A stretch of 64,000 nt of DNA from positions 1-64,000 of the forward strand of contig JAZLAU010000023.1 of assembly GCA_045613305.1 (NCBI GenBank), written 5' to 3'. How positions within the stretch are numbered: position 1 is the stretch's first letter; each line of letters opens with the position of its first letter. The translations under genes and the position numbers were made by a program. The notes below the pieces were generated by a model, which worked only from the letters and a program-made list of their open reading frames with translations, searched no databases and was not told the DNA's origin. The stretch comes from SFTJ01 sp045613305. GTDB lineage: Bacteria > Bacteroidota > Bacteroidia > Bacteroidales > Muribaculaceae. Shown piece by piece: positions 1 to 8,463 of the stretch.

Positions 1-54
1 GTTAAACGTGCCAAAAAGAATGTTAGAAATGTTGCGCAAATTGGTGTTAAATAG
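1..54 (+). CDS. C-terminal end of an unidentified protein (truncated by window edge)
   Basis: Only the last 17 codons are visible, reading in frame from base 1 to a TAG stop; the encoded tail is basic and ends AQIGVK. In Bacteroidales the following pair (small membrane protein, PstS-like lipoprotein, TPR protein) commonly sits behind exbB/exbD genes, so this may be the end of an ExbD-type protein. That is inference from remembered gene order, not from the 17 residues themselves. Confidence 0.4.
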   Translation, partial: VKRAKKNVRNVAQIGVK

Positions 55-215
55 TGCGGAATAAAAAGTTTTAAATTTCTTAACCAAATTTTGAAGAAAT
101 TTTCGGTGTATTAAGATAATTCTTACGGCAATTTTCATTAACTTTACAACGCAATATGAGCATATGCGATATTTAGAGCGTGTGTGGCATTGCAGGAAGT
201 AAAAGTTTGTAAAAA

Positions 216-434
216 ATGGAGGCAAACAATAAAAAGAAAGACCCAAAGAAGAGCATCAAAGTGATGTTCGGACTTTTTATGATATTTATATACGTAGGAA
301 TGGGAACATTGGTGCTGCTGGGAATGTTTGACTGGCTGCCTAATTGGGCCCGATACTCTTTGGGTATATTGTTTATAGTGTATGGGATTTGGCGTTGCTA
401 CCGATATGTTGCAGGCATAGATTCCCGAGTGTGA
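216..434 (+). CDS. Small two-helix inner-membrane protein, unknown function
   Basis: A 72-residue protein with a lysine-rich N-terminus (about residues 1-15), a first hydrophobic helix at about 17-37 and a second at about 48-62, ending in a short polar tail. I do not recognise a named family. It lies 40 bases upstream of the PstS-like lipoprotein on the same strand, so it is probably in the same transcript. Small two-helix proteins of this kind are often seen between exbD and pstS-like genes in Bacteroidales, which suggests a link to a TonB/ExbBD energy-coupling operon. There is no catalytic motif. It is real by position and composition; its role is unknown. Confidence 0.6.
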   Translation: MEANNKKKDPKKSIKVMFGLFMIFIYVGMGTLVLLGMFDWLPNWARYSLGILFIVYGIWRCYRYVAGIDSRV

Positions 435-474
435 GATTAGTATTTGTTTTGGTTATCACAATAAAAATTGCGCA

Positions 475-1461
475 ATGAGAAAGTTAATATTTTCAATATT
501 GATTTCATCGGTGGTGGCAACTGTGTTGGTGTCGTGTGGAAAGGCTACGAAGGGAGTGGAAGACACAACAACCAGCGGAGTGGCATCGATAGTTTGCGAC
601 CAATCGTTTCAAAACATCTTGAATCAGGAGATAGAGGTGTTTGAGTTTACTTATCCCAACGCAAGCATCATACCATACTATCAGGATGAGAAGGCATGCA
701 TCGATTCATTGTTGGAAATGAAAACTCGCTTGATAGTGACAGCGCATGAGTTGACCCAGGACCAGAAGGACTATATGAAGATGAAAAATCGCCCTGCACG
801 CACACAACGATTGGCGGTGGATGCGATTGCTCTGATAGTAAACAAAGAAAACGACATCGATGAATTGTCGATGCAGGATTTGCGCGATATTTTCACCGGA
901 AAGGTTAGCCGTTGGGGCGAAATAACACCAACCAAACTAAAACGCGACAGCATAGCAGTGGTTTTTGATGATGGCGGTTCAAGCATAGTGCGCTATGTTC
1001 AAGATTCGTTGCTAAATGGCCAGCCAATGTTGAAGAATGTATATGCCCAAGGTTCAAGCGAAAAGGTGTTTGACCTTGTAGCGAACAGAAAAAATGCAAT
1101 TGGCTTTGTGGGTGTGAGTTGGATTACTGCCGACATGAAGGGCAAAAGCGAACCTGTGGAACAAACTGTTTCGAGACTTAATGAGAACGACACTACAGTG
1201 ATAGATTTCGATAATAGCCGTATTAAGGTTTTGAAGGTTCGCAGAGATGACCAATTGGTTGGCTACAAGCCATATCAAGTGTACATTTATGACGCACGTT
1301 ATCCATTGTACCGAAGTGTGTATGTTACTTGCACTGGTCCGGTTGGTGGTTTGTCGCAAGGTTTCTATTGCTACCTGACTGGTTTCATAGGACAAAAGAT
1401 AATTCAAAACACAGGCGTTTTGCCAGCAGCCATTCAGCCACGAGTGGTGAGTATAAATTAA
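475..1461 (+). CDS. PstS-like phosphate/anion-binding lipoprotein
   Basis: A 328-residue exported lipoprotein. The signal sequence ends in a lipobox LVSC, with Cys21 the expected lipidation site. The mature part resembles the PstS/PBP-like fold: the segment near DDGGSSIVRYVQDSL (about residues 164-178) matches the anion-binding turn of phosphate-binding proteins, and the stretch with TGKVSRWGEI (about 141-150) is the typical PstS-like region containing a conserved Trp. No PstC/PstA/PstB genes are in view, so it may not feed a classical Pst transporter. In related genomes this gene sits between ExbBD-type genes and a TPR protein, as it does here. The substrate is not proven; phosphate is the family default. 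Confidence 0.8.
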   Translation: MRKLIFSILISSVVATVLVSCGKATKGVEDTTTSGVASIVCDQSFQNILNQEIEVFEFTYPNASIIPYYQDEKACIDSLLEMKTRLIVTAHELTQDQKDYMKMKNRPARTQRLAVDAIALIVNKENDIDELSMQDLRDIFTGKVSRWGEITPTKLKRDSIAVVFDDGGSSIVRYVQDSLLNGQPMLKNVYAQGSSEKVFDLVANRKNAIGFVGVSWITADMKGKSEPVEQTVSRLNENDTTVIDFDNSRIKVLKVRRDDQLVGYKPYQVYIYDARYPLYRSVYVTCTGPVGGLSQGFYCYLTGFIGQKIIQNTGVLPAAIQPRVVSIN

Positions 1462-1551
1462 GAGGGCAAATTAAACGGAACGCAATTTATAAAGTCAAAT
1501 CAAATAGAGAGAGAAATCAATAATTAATAATTATATTTTAAACAGACAGAA

Positions 1552-3177
1552 ATGAAATTTAAGATTTTTGCAATCCTTTTATTAGGTGGCGCATTGGTAA
1601 GCAACGCGCAAGGCTACAAGGACGGTATTGAGTATTTCAAGGTTGGCAAGATTGACAATGCCAAGGAATTGCTTGACAAGAACCTTAATGACCCAACAAC
1701 AGTAAAGGCAGAAGCATACTGCTATCTTGGTCAAATTGAAGCATCAAAGGGAAATGTTGCAGGCGCAAAGGACTACTACAACAAGGGTGTAGCAGCAGAC
1801 GCAACTTATGCATTTAATTATATTGCGCTTGGTGCATTGGATTTGAAGGCAGGTGATTTGAAGGCTGCAGAAGAGCAATTCAAGATGGCTCAAAAGGTTG
1901 ACAAGAAGAATGCAAGTGTATATGCAGCAATTGCTCGTGCATATTATGAAGCAGATCCTGTAACTTATGTAAAGCAAATGGGTAAGAACATCGAAAAGGC
2001 TCGTAAGACTAACAGCAAGGACCCAGATGTTTACATCTTGGAAGGTGATATGAAGGCAAACGAAAAGGATTTCGGTGGCGCTGCTGGTCAATATGAACTT
2101 GCGTTTACATATGACGGCACTAACGAAGAAGCATATGTTAAGTATGCAAACACATATTTCCACGTAAACCCAGAAATGGCTACTCAAAGACTTGAAGAAC
2201 TTTTGTCTAAGACTCCAAATTCAGCACTTGCTCAACGTGAACTTGCTGAAAAGTACTATGAAAGAGACCTTGGTACAAAGGCTGCTGAACAATATGGTAA
2301 GTACATTCAAAATCCTAACCACTTCAAGCAAGACGAAGTTCGTTACGTTCAACTTTTGTTCTTCGGCGAAAAGTACAACGAATCATACGACTTGGCAACA
2401 CGCATTCGTTCAGCAATTAAGTCTGACGACAAGGATAACTTCTTCATGTGCCGTATGCAACTTTACAACAAGGTTGCATTGCAAGAATGGGTTGCTGCTG
2501 AAACATTCGGTACAGAATTCTTCGGTATGAGTTTCCCAGGTTTGGAATACACAGTTAAGGACTTTACAGACTATGCAACAGCATTGAAGAACAATGGCAA
2601 ACTTGCAGAATCAGTAGTTCAATACGAAAAGGCAGTAGAATACAACCCAGAAAACTGGGACTTGATTCGTGAATTGGTTGACATCTACGAAAGCAAAGAA
2701 GTGGCTAACTACTCAAAGGCTGCAAAATACTATCAAAAGATTGTTGACGGTCCAGAATGCAAGGCAAATGACATCTACCTAATGTCAACAAAGTATTTCA
2801 ACGTTGCTGCAACATCAAAGGATTCTGTTGAAGTTCAAGCATCAATCGAAAAGGCTCGTAAGTATGCTGCTGAAGCAAACGAAAAGGTTCCTGGCAACTA
2901 TCGTATCGTTCAACAACAAGCTAAGGTAGAAAACTTGGCAGGCAATTCAGCACAAGCTGTTAAGTTCTACAATGAAACACTTGCTATCCTTGATGCAAAA
3001 GAAAATTCTAAGGTAGAATACAAGGATATTTATATCGGTGTTTATGCAAACTTGGCACGTATAGCATTCGATGCTGACGATAAGGCTGGTGCAAAGGCTA
3101 TCTATGAAAAGTGGCTTGAAGTAGATCCTGAAAACGCTGCTCTTCGTGAGTATGTTGAAAACATGAAGGTTGACTAA
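1552..3177 (+). CDS. Exported tetratricopeptide-repeat protein
   Basis: A 541-residue protein with a signal peptide cleaved after about residue 19 (VSNA-Q) and then nearly continuous tetratricopeptide helices (repeats visible around residues 23-125, 130-230, 330-400 and 455-540, for example the run YNKGVAADATYAFNYIALGA). TPR arrays scaffold protein complexes, here in the periplasm or at the outer membrane. The codon choice (uniform GAA, AAG, CTT, GGT, CAA) is more biased than in the neighbouring genes and suggests a very abundant product. It follows the PstS-like gene by 90 bases and ends at a strong terminator at 3211-3250. The partners are unknown; an association with the upstream energy-transduction genes is inference. 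Confidence 0.85.
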   Translation: MKFKIFAILLLGGALVSNAQGYKDGIEYFKVGKIDNAKELLDKNLNDPTTVKAEAYCYLGQIEASKGNVAGAKDYYNKGVAADATYAFNYIALGALDLKAGDLKAAEEQFKMAQKVDKKNASVYAAIARAYYEADPVTYVKQMGKNIEKARKTNSKDPDVYILEGDMKANEKDFGGAAGQYELAFTYDGTNEEAYVKYANTYFHVNPEMATQRLEELLSKTPNSALAQRELAEKYYERDLGTKAAEQYGKYIQNPNHFKQDEVRYVQLLFFGEKYNESYDLATRIRSAIKSDDKDNFFMCRMQLYNKVALQEWVAAETFGTEFFGMSFPGLEYTVKDFTDYATALKNNGKLAESVVQYEKAVEYNPENWDLIRELVDIYESKEVANYSKAAKYYQKIVDGPECKANDIYLMSTKYFNVAATSKDSVEVQASIEKARKYAAEANEKVPGNYRIVQQQAKVENLAGNSAQAVKFYNETLAILDAKENSKVEYKDIYIGVYANLARIAFDADDKAGAKAIYEKWLEVDPENAALREYVENMKVD

Positions 3178-3210
3178 TTGAAGAGTTAAACATTCAATAA
3201 ATAACTTTGG

Positions 3211-3250
3211 TGCGGTATTTAATTGCTTGGCGATTAAATACCGCATTTTT
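3211..3250 (+). terminator. Rho-independent terminator after the TPR gene
   Basis: A 13-bp perfect stem (3211-3223 with 3233-3245), a 9-base loop and then six T residues. It separates the TPR gene from the S8 protease operon. Confidence 0.9.
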
Positions 3251-3261
3251 TATGTCGGTGC

Positions 3262-3292
3262 TTGATAATGTAGGTTTTTTGGGCTAAATTTG
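3262..3292 (+). promoter_or_regulatory. Bacteroidetes-type promoter for the S8 protease-ruvA-sprA unit
   Basis: TTG at 3262-3264, a 20-base spacer, then TAAATTTG at 3285-3292, matching the Bacteroidetes -33/-7 consensus. It lies directly after a terminator and 47 bases before the first S8 protease start codon. Confidence 0.75.
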
Positions 3293-3339
3293 ACATTAAT
3301 ATTGTAAGGAAATTAATGTTTATATAGCTATAGAGACGC

Positions 3340-5622
3340 ATGCGTAGGACATTGTTGCTGTTAGTGATTATGCTTTTGGCTGTTATTCAAAGTAAAGCCG
3401 AAGTTAAATTGTCGAATTCAGCTAAATCATATATAGATAGATATGCCGATGTGGAATTGGCGTTGAGAGGCATTCAAACTTCAAATGGTCGTAATGTAAC
3501 AGCGCCAGAAGGGCGTAGTGTGCGACAAGGCCGTTCGAGGATAATGCAGATTGCGCCGCGAATTAAAAACGGAGAGTATAAGGTTAGTGCACTGGTTAGT
3601 GTAATTGAAAATTCTAACGCAATTGAGGAAATCAAAGCACGAGGCTATAAGGTTTGTGGCGTGTATGGTGATGTGGTTTCGGTAGAAGCAAATGTTTCTG
3701 CGATAAGCCAACTTGCCAGTATTGAAGGCGTCAGTAGAGTTTCGCTTACTCACAACCGACGATTACTTAGTGATGCGCAGCGTGCGACGTCGAATGTAGA
3801 TGCTGTTTGGCTTGGAACTGGACTTGATGTGCCTTACACGGGCAAAAATGTGGTAGTGGGTGTAGTTGATATGGGGATTGACTATAACCACTTGGCATTT
3901 TGCGATAGTGAAGGCAAGAGCAGGGTGGTAAGGGTTTACCAACCAGATGACAATAAAATCATAAAAATTGGGGATAAAGAGATACCTGGCGTTGAATATG
4001 CCACCCCAGAAGCAATTGCGAAACTCACGACCGACTATGATGGCGAATCGCATGGCACGCATACGTCGGCCATAGCCGTAGCGACAAAAATAGGTGCTTA
4101 CAGCGGTATGGCGCCCGAATGCGATGTGGTGTTGTGTGGCCTTGGCGAAGATTTGTCGGACCCGGCTTTGCTCAATGCGATAGATTATGTGTTTACATAT
4201 GCAGAAAGTGTAGGAAAACCTGCGGTTGTTAATTTGAGCATTGGCGACCATATAGGTGCTCATGATGGCACTTCAGAAATTTGTCGAGCAATGGATGCTT
4301 TGTCGGGCGATGGCCGCGTGATAGTGGCTGCCGTAGGAAATGAAGGCGACATTTTGATGCATTTTAGCACCAAGTTTGCAAATGTTGGCAGTTCGGTGGA
4401 GCAAAAGGCTGTTGTCTTGACCGACTATGACTTTGGAGGAGGTTTCTATGAGTCGTTGATTGATATATGGGGCAAAAATGACACATCTTTCACGTTTCAG
4501 TATGTTGTGGTAGACGGTAACGGTAAGATATTGGCGAGGTCGAAGCAGCAGCAGCCAGGAAGTGACGGGTCGTGTTGGTTCGACATGTCGTCACACACTA
4601 CGTTTAAAAACTACTATACAGGAGAGGGTACTGCGTATTTTGGCGTAGATAGCAATAACGATAAGTATAATATCTTTTTAGACATACAAGCCGAATCGAC
4701 CGGCGGTGATAACGATTGGCGGTTGGGCCTATTGTTTTGGGGTCCTGATGGAGTGGAACTAAATGGATGGGATGCCGATGGATATACCGACTTTGTAAAG
4801 TGGGACAATAATGACTTTATTAGTGGCGACACCGATATGTCGGTGAGTAGTATGGCCACAGGCAAAGAAGTTATATCGGTTGGAGCATTTGCCTCTAAAA
4901 CATCATACACTGCTATTGATGGTAAAAACTATTCATATTTGTCGCTCAGAGAAAATGATATTGTGTCGTTTTCGAGCTATGGTCCTGATGCCAATGGCAT
5001 AGCACGCCCTGATGTGGTTGGTGCTGGTGCCACAGTTGTTTCGGCGGTCAATCGCTATGATATAGGAACGGTTGGCGGAAGTGCTCATAATGTGCTTGCA
5101 GCAGAGGTTACGGGCCCAAATGAAGAGAAATATCATTGGGGAGATATGATGGGGTCATCGATGTCGTCGCCACAGGTGGCAGGCATAATAGCCTTGTGGT
5201 TGCAAGCAAATGGAATGCTTAATGCCGAAGATGTTAGAGAGATATTCAATAAAACTGCAATAAAAGACAACTTTGTGACCGATGGAGATGCTCGGCGCTG
5301 GGGTGCAGGCAAAATAGATGCCTTAAATGGCATTAAATATGTTATAGGAGCTACGGGCATTGATGACATTAACCTACCACATAGCCCTATAATGATTGAT
5401 GCTACAGAAGAAGGCGGTATGATGACGATTTATGCTCCAAACGAGAAGCATCTTAGGATTTTTGTCTATTCGATTGATGGCGGGTTGTGCCGTGAAGTTG
5501 TGGCTAATGTAGAATGCGGCATGGCGCAATGTGATGTGCTGGCCGGTTTAGACGGAGGCATGTACGTGGTAAAGGTTGAAGGCGAAAAGTGGAACGCTAC
5601 TGAAAAGATTGTTGTACGTTGA
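3340..5622 (+). CDS. Secreted subtilisin-like (S8) serine protease with T9SS sorting domain
   Basis: A 760-residue exported peptidase. The signal peptide spans about residues 1-20. The region at about 70-145 looks like an inhibitor-type propeptide. The catalytic domain has Asp177 (VVDMGIDYNH), His238 (ESHGTHTS) and Ser607 (GSSMSSPQVAG). A large insert of roughly 170 residues between the His and Ser blocks probably carries a beta-rich domain. The last about 80 residues end in GGMYVVKVEG followed by KIVVR, the pattern of a type A T9SS C-terminal signal, so it should be exported through SprA and attached to the surface. It is the first gene of a unit running into a second S8 gene (1-base overlap), ruvA and sprA. 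The substrate is unknown. Confidence 0.9.
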   Translation: MRRTLLLLVIMLLAVIQSKAEVKLSNSAKSYIDRYADVELALRGIQTSNGRNVTAPEGRSVRQGRSRIMQIAPRIKNGEYKVSALVSVIENSNAIEEIKARGYKVCGVYGDVVSVEANVSAISQLASIEGVSRVSLTHNRRLLSDAQRATSNVDAVWLGTGLDVPYTGKNVVVGVVDMGIDYNHLAFCDSEGKSRVVRVYQPDDNKIIKIGDKEIPGVEYATPEAIAKLTTDYDGESHGTHTSAIAVATKIGAYSGMAPECDVVLCGLGEDLSDPALLNAIDYVFTYAESVGKPAVVNLSIGDHIGAHDGTSEICRAMDALSGDGRVIVAAVGNEGDILMHFSTKFANVGSSVEQKAVVLTDYDFGGGFYESLIDIWGKNDTSFTFQYVVVDGNGKILARSKQQQPGSDGSCWFDMSSHTTFKNYYTGEGTAYFGVDSNNDKYNIFLDIQAESTGGDNDWRLGLLFWGPDGVELNGWDADGYTDFVKWDNNDFISGDTDMSVSSMATGKEVISVGAFASKTSYTAIDGKNYSYLSLRENDIVSFSSYGPDANGIARPDVVGAGATVVSAVNRYDIGTVGGSAHNVLAAEVTGPNEEKYHWGDMMGSSMSSPQVAGIIALWLQANGMLNAEDVREIFNKTAIKDNFVTDGDARRWGAGKIDALNGIKYVIGATGIDDINLPHSPIMIDATEEGGMMTIYAPNEKHLRIFVYSIDGGLCREVVANVECGMAQCDVLAGLDGGMYVVKVEGEKWNATEKIVVR

Positions 5623-7802
5623 TGAGAAAAGTGAAACGTGGCATATTATTGACGTTGTGTGTATTGATTGCTGGTGTGGCAGCTGCAACTTTGAGGGTTG
5701 CCCATGCAAAGTTTACTCCGCAAACACAACAGGCGATATATGAATTGCATGGCCAGGATGGTGGTGCAATGATGCCTTGTTTTATAAAAGTAAGAAGTGC
5801 AGAAGTAATAGATAGTTTGCGCAGGCTTGGAGTGACGGTGAACTGTAAGTTTGGCAATATTTTAACAGCGCAAGTGCCAAAAGAATCAATGGAGTCGGTG
5901 GGAAAATTAGCGCATGTGAAAACCGTTCAAGCCGCACAGTCGATGAGTTTGTGTAACGATGCCTCGCGCGAATTGATTAGAACAGATGAAATTGCTTACG
6001 GTTCGCATTTCGACAAGCCTTACACGGGCAAAGGTGTTGTGCTTGGTATGATAGATGTCGGTATCGATTATAATCATATAGAATTCAGAGACTCTGAAGG
6101 AAAAAGCAGAGTGAAAGGAGTGTATATGCCGTGCGATAACTCAGGACAATCGCCTGTTATAGATGGCGAAAAATTGCCGGGGTCGGCATATTCTACTGCT
6201 GAGGAAATATCACAATTGACAACTGACAATAGAGCAATGTCGCATGGCACTCACACTACCACCACCGCAGCCGGAAGCTATAGTGGAAACAACTATTATG
6301 GAGTGGCCACTGAAAGCGATTTGGTGTTGTGTGGTATGCCAGAAGATTCGTTAACCGATGTGAACATAGCAAATAGTCTTGCCTATATTTTCAACTATGC
6401 TGAAATGGCGCAGAAACCAGTGGTGGTGAATATGAGTTTGGCGTCAAATGTTGGGCCTCGTGATGGCTCGTCGATGTTGTGCCAAGTGATAGAATCGCTT
6501 ACAGGAGAAGGTAAAATATGTGTTTTGTCAATCGGTAACGATGGCCGATATAGATTAAAAACTCAGAAATATTTTGGGCAACAGACCGATGTATTGAGTC
6601 ACTTTTTGGAAAATCTGTATGACCTGTATAGCCTAAAAGGCGAGGTTGATGTGTGGTCGGACAATGAAAAGCCGTTTGAAGTACAAATGGTGCTTTATGA
6701 CAAGCGAGAGCGAAGAATTGTGTATGAATTGCCATGTTATAAATCGCAGGCTGGAGAAGAAACTCTCGTTAAGGTCAATTGTGCCGATGATGCCTTTTTG
6801 AGAAATTTGTGCGAAGGAGAGATTGGTTTTTCGTCGGGTATTGGTGAGAATGGAAAGATGGAATTGTATACCAATTTTGACATAAAATATACCTGTTCGA
6901 AAGAAGAATCAAGAAATTATTATTTCGGATTGCGGTATATTGCAACCGTGGGCACAACTTTAACGGGGTGGAGCAATATAGGTACTCAGTTGGTTAGCAA
7001 CGGAGTTGCTGGCTGGACAGAAGGCACACCAAACGGCGCAATCAGCGATATGGCTACAGGAAAAGGTGCGATTTCGGTTGGGGCATATTGCTCGAAAACA
7101 AGTGTGCCGCAAATTGAGGGAGTTGGAGCGTATGATGCCTATAACTTAGGTGATATTGCTGGTTTTTCGGGTTATGGATATGACTTGAATGGTGATGCGC
7201 ATCCAATGATAGTTGCACCGGGTTATGCAGTTGTTTCGGCAATGAGCAGATATGACGAGAATAATGCAACGAATGTAGGATTTATGTCATTGCAAGAAGA
7301 AATTGGAGGAGAAACTTATTTGTGGGGAGCAATGTATGGCACATCTCAATCGGCTCCATTAGTGACGGGAACAATTGCGTTATGGCTTGAAGCCGACGAT
7401 AGCCTCGATGCCGATGATGTGAAACACATATTGCAAGAAACTGCCATACGCGATGAACACATTACTTTGAGTAACGAGTTGAGATGGGGGTATGGCAAAA
7501 TTGATGCTTTTAAAGGTTTGCAATACATTATAACAGGAAGCGGAGTTGATGAGAATGCAATGAATAAACTTTGGCATTTGTCGATGAATAACGGTGAATT
7601 GATGGTTACATCGCCAATTGACGGCAATATTAGCATTGGGGTGTATGATTTATCGGGGCGTGAAGTGTGCCAAGGCAAATGCGAAATAGAAGGCGGCCGA
7701 GGAGTGGCTGGTTTCGGTCAACGTTTAATGCAAGGTATATATATAGTTAGATTAAGTATTAAGGGCGAGAATCGTTCGTTTAAAATGATAATTAAAAATT
7801 AA
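5622..7802 (+). CDS. Second secreted S8 serine protease with T9SS sorting domain
   Basis: A 726-residue tandem paralogue of the preceding gene; the block PYTGK-VV-G-ID-GIDYNH is shared almost word for word. I start it at the ATG whose A is the last base of the upstream TGA stop (translational coupling), not at the TTG three bases earlier. There is a signal peptide to about residue 29. The catalytic residues are Asp145 (MIDVGIDYNH), His208 (MSHGTHTT) and Ser575 (GTSQSAP), all intact. The C-terminus (VYDLSGREV, then QGIYIVRLSI and KMIIKN) fits a T9SS type A sorting signal. The ruvA start follows 5 bases after its stop. The two copies have diverged in the insert between His and Ser, suggesting different substrates. 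Confidence 0.9.
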   Translation: MRKVKRGILLTLCVLIAGVAAATLRVAHAKFTPQTQQAIYELHGQDGGAMMPCFIKVRSAEVIDSLRRLGVTVNCKFGNILTAQVPKESMESVGKLAHVKTVQAAQSMSLCNDASRELIRTDEIAYGSHFDKPYTGKGVVLGMIDVGIDYNHIEFRDSEGKSRVKGVYMPCDNSGQSPVIDGEKLPGSAYSTAEEISQLTTDNRAMSHGTHTTTTAAGSYSGNNYYGVATESDLVLCGMPEDSLTDVNIANSLAYIFNYAEMAQKPVVVNMSLASNVGPRDGSSMLCQVIESLTGEGKICVLSIGNDGRYRLKTQKYFGQQTDVLSHFLENLYDLYSLKGEVDVWSDNEKPFEVQMVLYDKRERRIVYELPCYKSQAGEETLVKVNCADDAFLRNLCEGEIGFSSGIGENGKMELYTNFDIKYTCSKEESRNYYFGLRYIATVGTTLTGWSNIGTQLVSNGVAGWTEGTPNGAISDMATGKGAISVGAYCSKTSVPQIEGVGAYDAYNLGDIAGFSGYGYDLNGDAHPMIVAPGYAVVSAMSRYDENNATNVGFMSLQEEIGGETYLWGAMYGTSQSAPLVTGTIALWLEADDSLDADDVKHILQETAIRDEHITLSNELRWGYGKIDAFKGLQYIITGSGVDENAMNKLWHLSMNNGELMVTSPIDGNISIGVYDLSGREVCQGKCEIEGGRGVAGFGQRLMQGIYIVRLSIKGENRSFKMIIKN

Positions 7803-7807
7803 GAATT

Positions 7808-8392
7808 ATGTTAGATTATATAAAAGGTACGGTAGAGGAAATTAATCCGGCATATGTTGTGCTCGATAATAGAGGCGTGGGTTATATGCTAAATATATCA
7901 CTAACAACTTACACAAAATTGCAAAATCAGAGCGGAGAAGTGAAAGTTTATGTGCATGAGGCGATACGCGAAGATGCACATGTGCTATATGGTTTTTACG
8001 ACAAACGCGAGCGAGAAGTGTTTGTTTTATTGATAAGTGTGAGCGGAGTAGGTCCAAACACGGCGCGCATGATATTATCATCGTTGCCAACCGAAGAATT
8101 AGAGGCTACAATAGCATCGGGCAATTCGTCGCTGCTTAAATCAGTAAAGGGAGTAGGAGCAAAAACGGCACAAAGAATAATTGTTGACCTAAAGGATAAA
8201 ATAAATGTGGTAGGTAGTCCGTTAATAGATAAAGCACCATCAACAAATGAAGCATATGAAGAAGCACTTGCAGCATTGTTGATGTTGGGCTTTACACAAC
8301 AGGCAACTCAAAAAACACTCAAAAAACTGTTTGCTTCGGAGCCGGGATTAAGCGTGGAAGATGCCATAAAAAAGGCATTAAAGATGATGTAA
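7808..8392 (+). CDS. ruvA: Holliday junction branch migration protein RuvA
   Basis: A 194-residue protein of normal RuvA length. RuvA binds the four-way DNA junction as a tetramer and recruits the RuvB motor for branch migration in recombinational repair. The N-terminal OB fold covers about residues 1-64. Two helix-hairpin-helix motifs follow (SVSGVGPNTARMILSSL at about 76-92 and SVKGVGAKTAQRII at about 111-124). The flexible linker and small C-terminal RuvB-binding domain (AALLMLGFTQQATQKTLKK) close the protein. It sits between secreted protease genes and sprA; I recall the same ruvA-sov adjacency in Porphyromonas gingivalis, so the linkage looks ancestral. Confidence 0.97.
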   Translation: MLDYIKGTVEEINPAYVVLDNRGVGYMLNISLTTYTKLQNQSGEVKVYVHEAIREDAHVLYGFYDKREREVFVLLISVSGVGPNTARMILSSLPTEELEATIASGNSSLLKSVKGVGAKTAQRIIVDLKDKINVVGSPLIDKAPSTNEAYEEALAALLMLGFTQQATQKTLKKLFASEPGLSVEDAIKKALKMM

Positions 8393-8463
8393 GGTTCAGG
8401 AAATCAGTGATTTTGGGTGCAATGTTTGTTTTGTTGCCGTTGAATTAACGGTAAGGTAACTGG

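Noticed and set aside
5619..5621. TTG start for the second S8 protease
   Set aside because: ATG at 5622 overlaps the preceding stop in the normal ATGA/TGATG coupling pattern and leads directly into the signal peptide.
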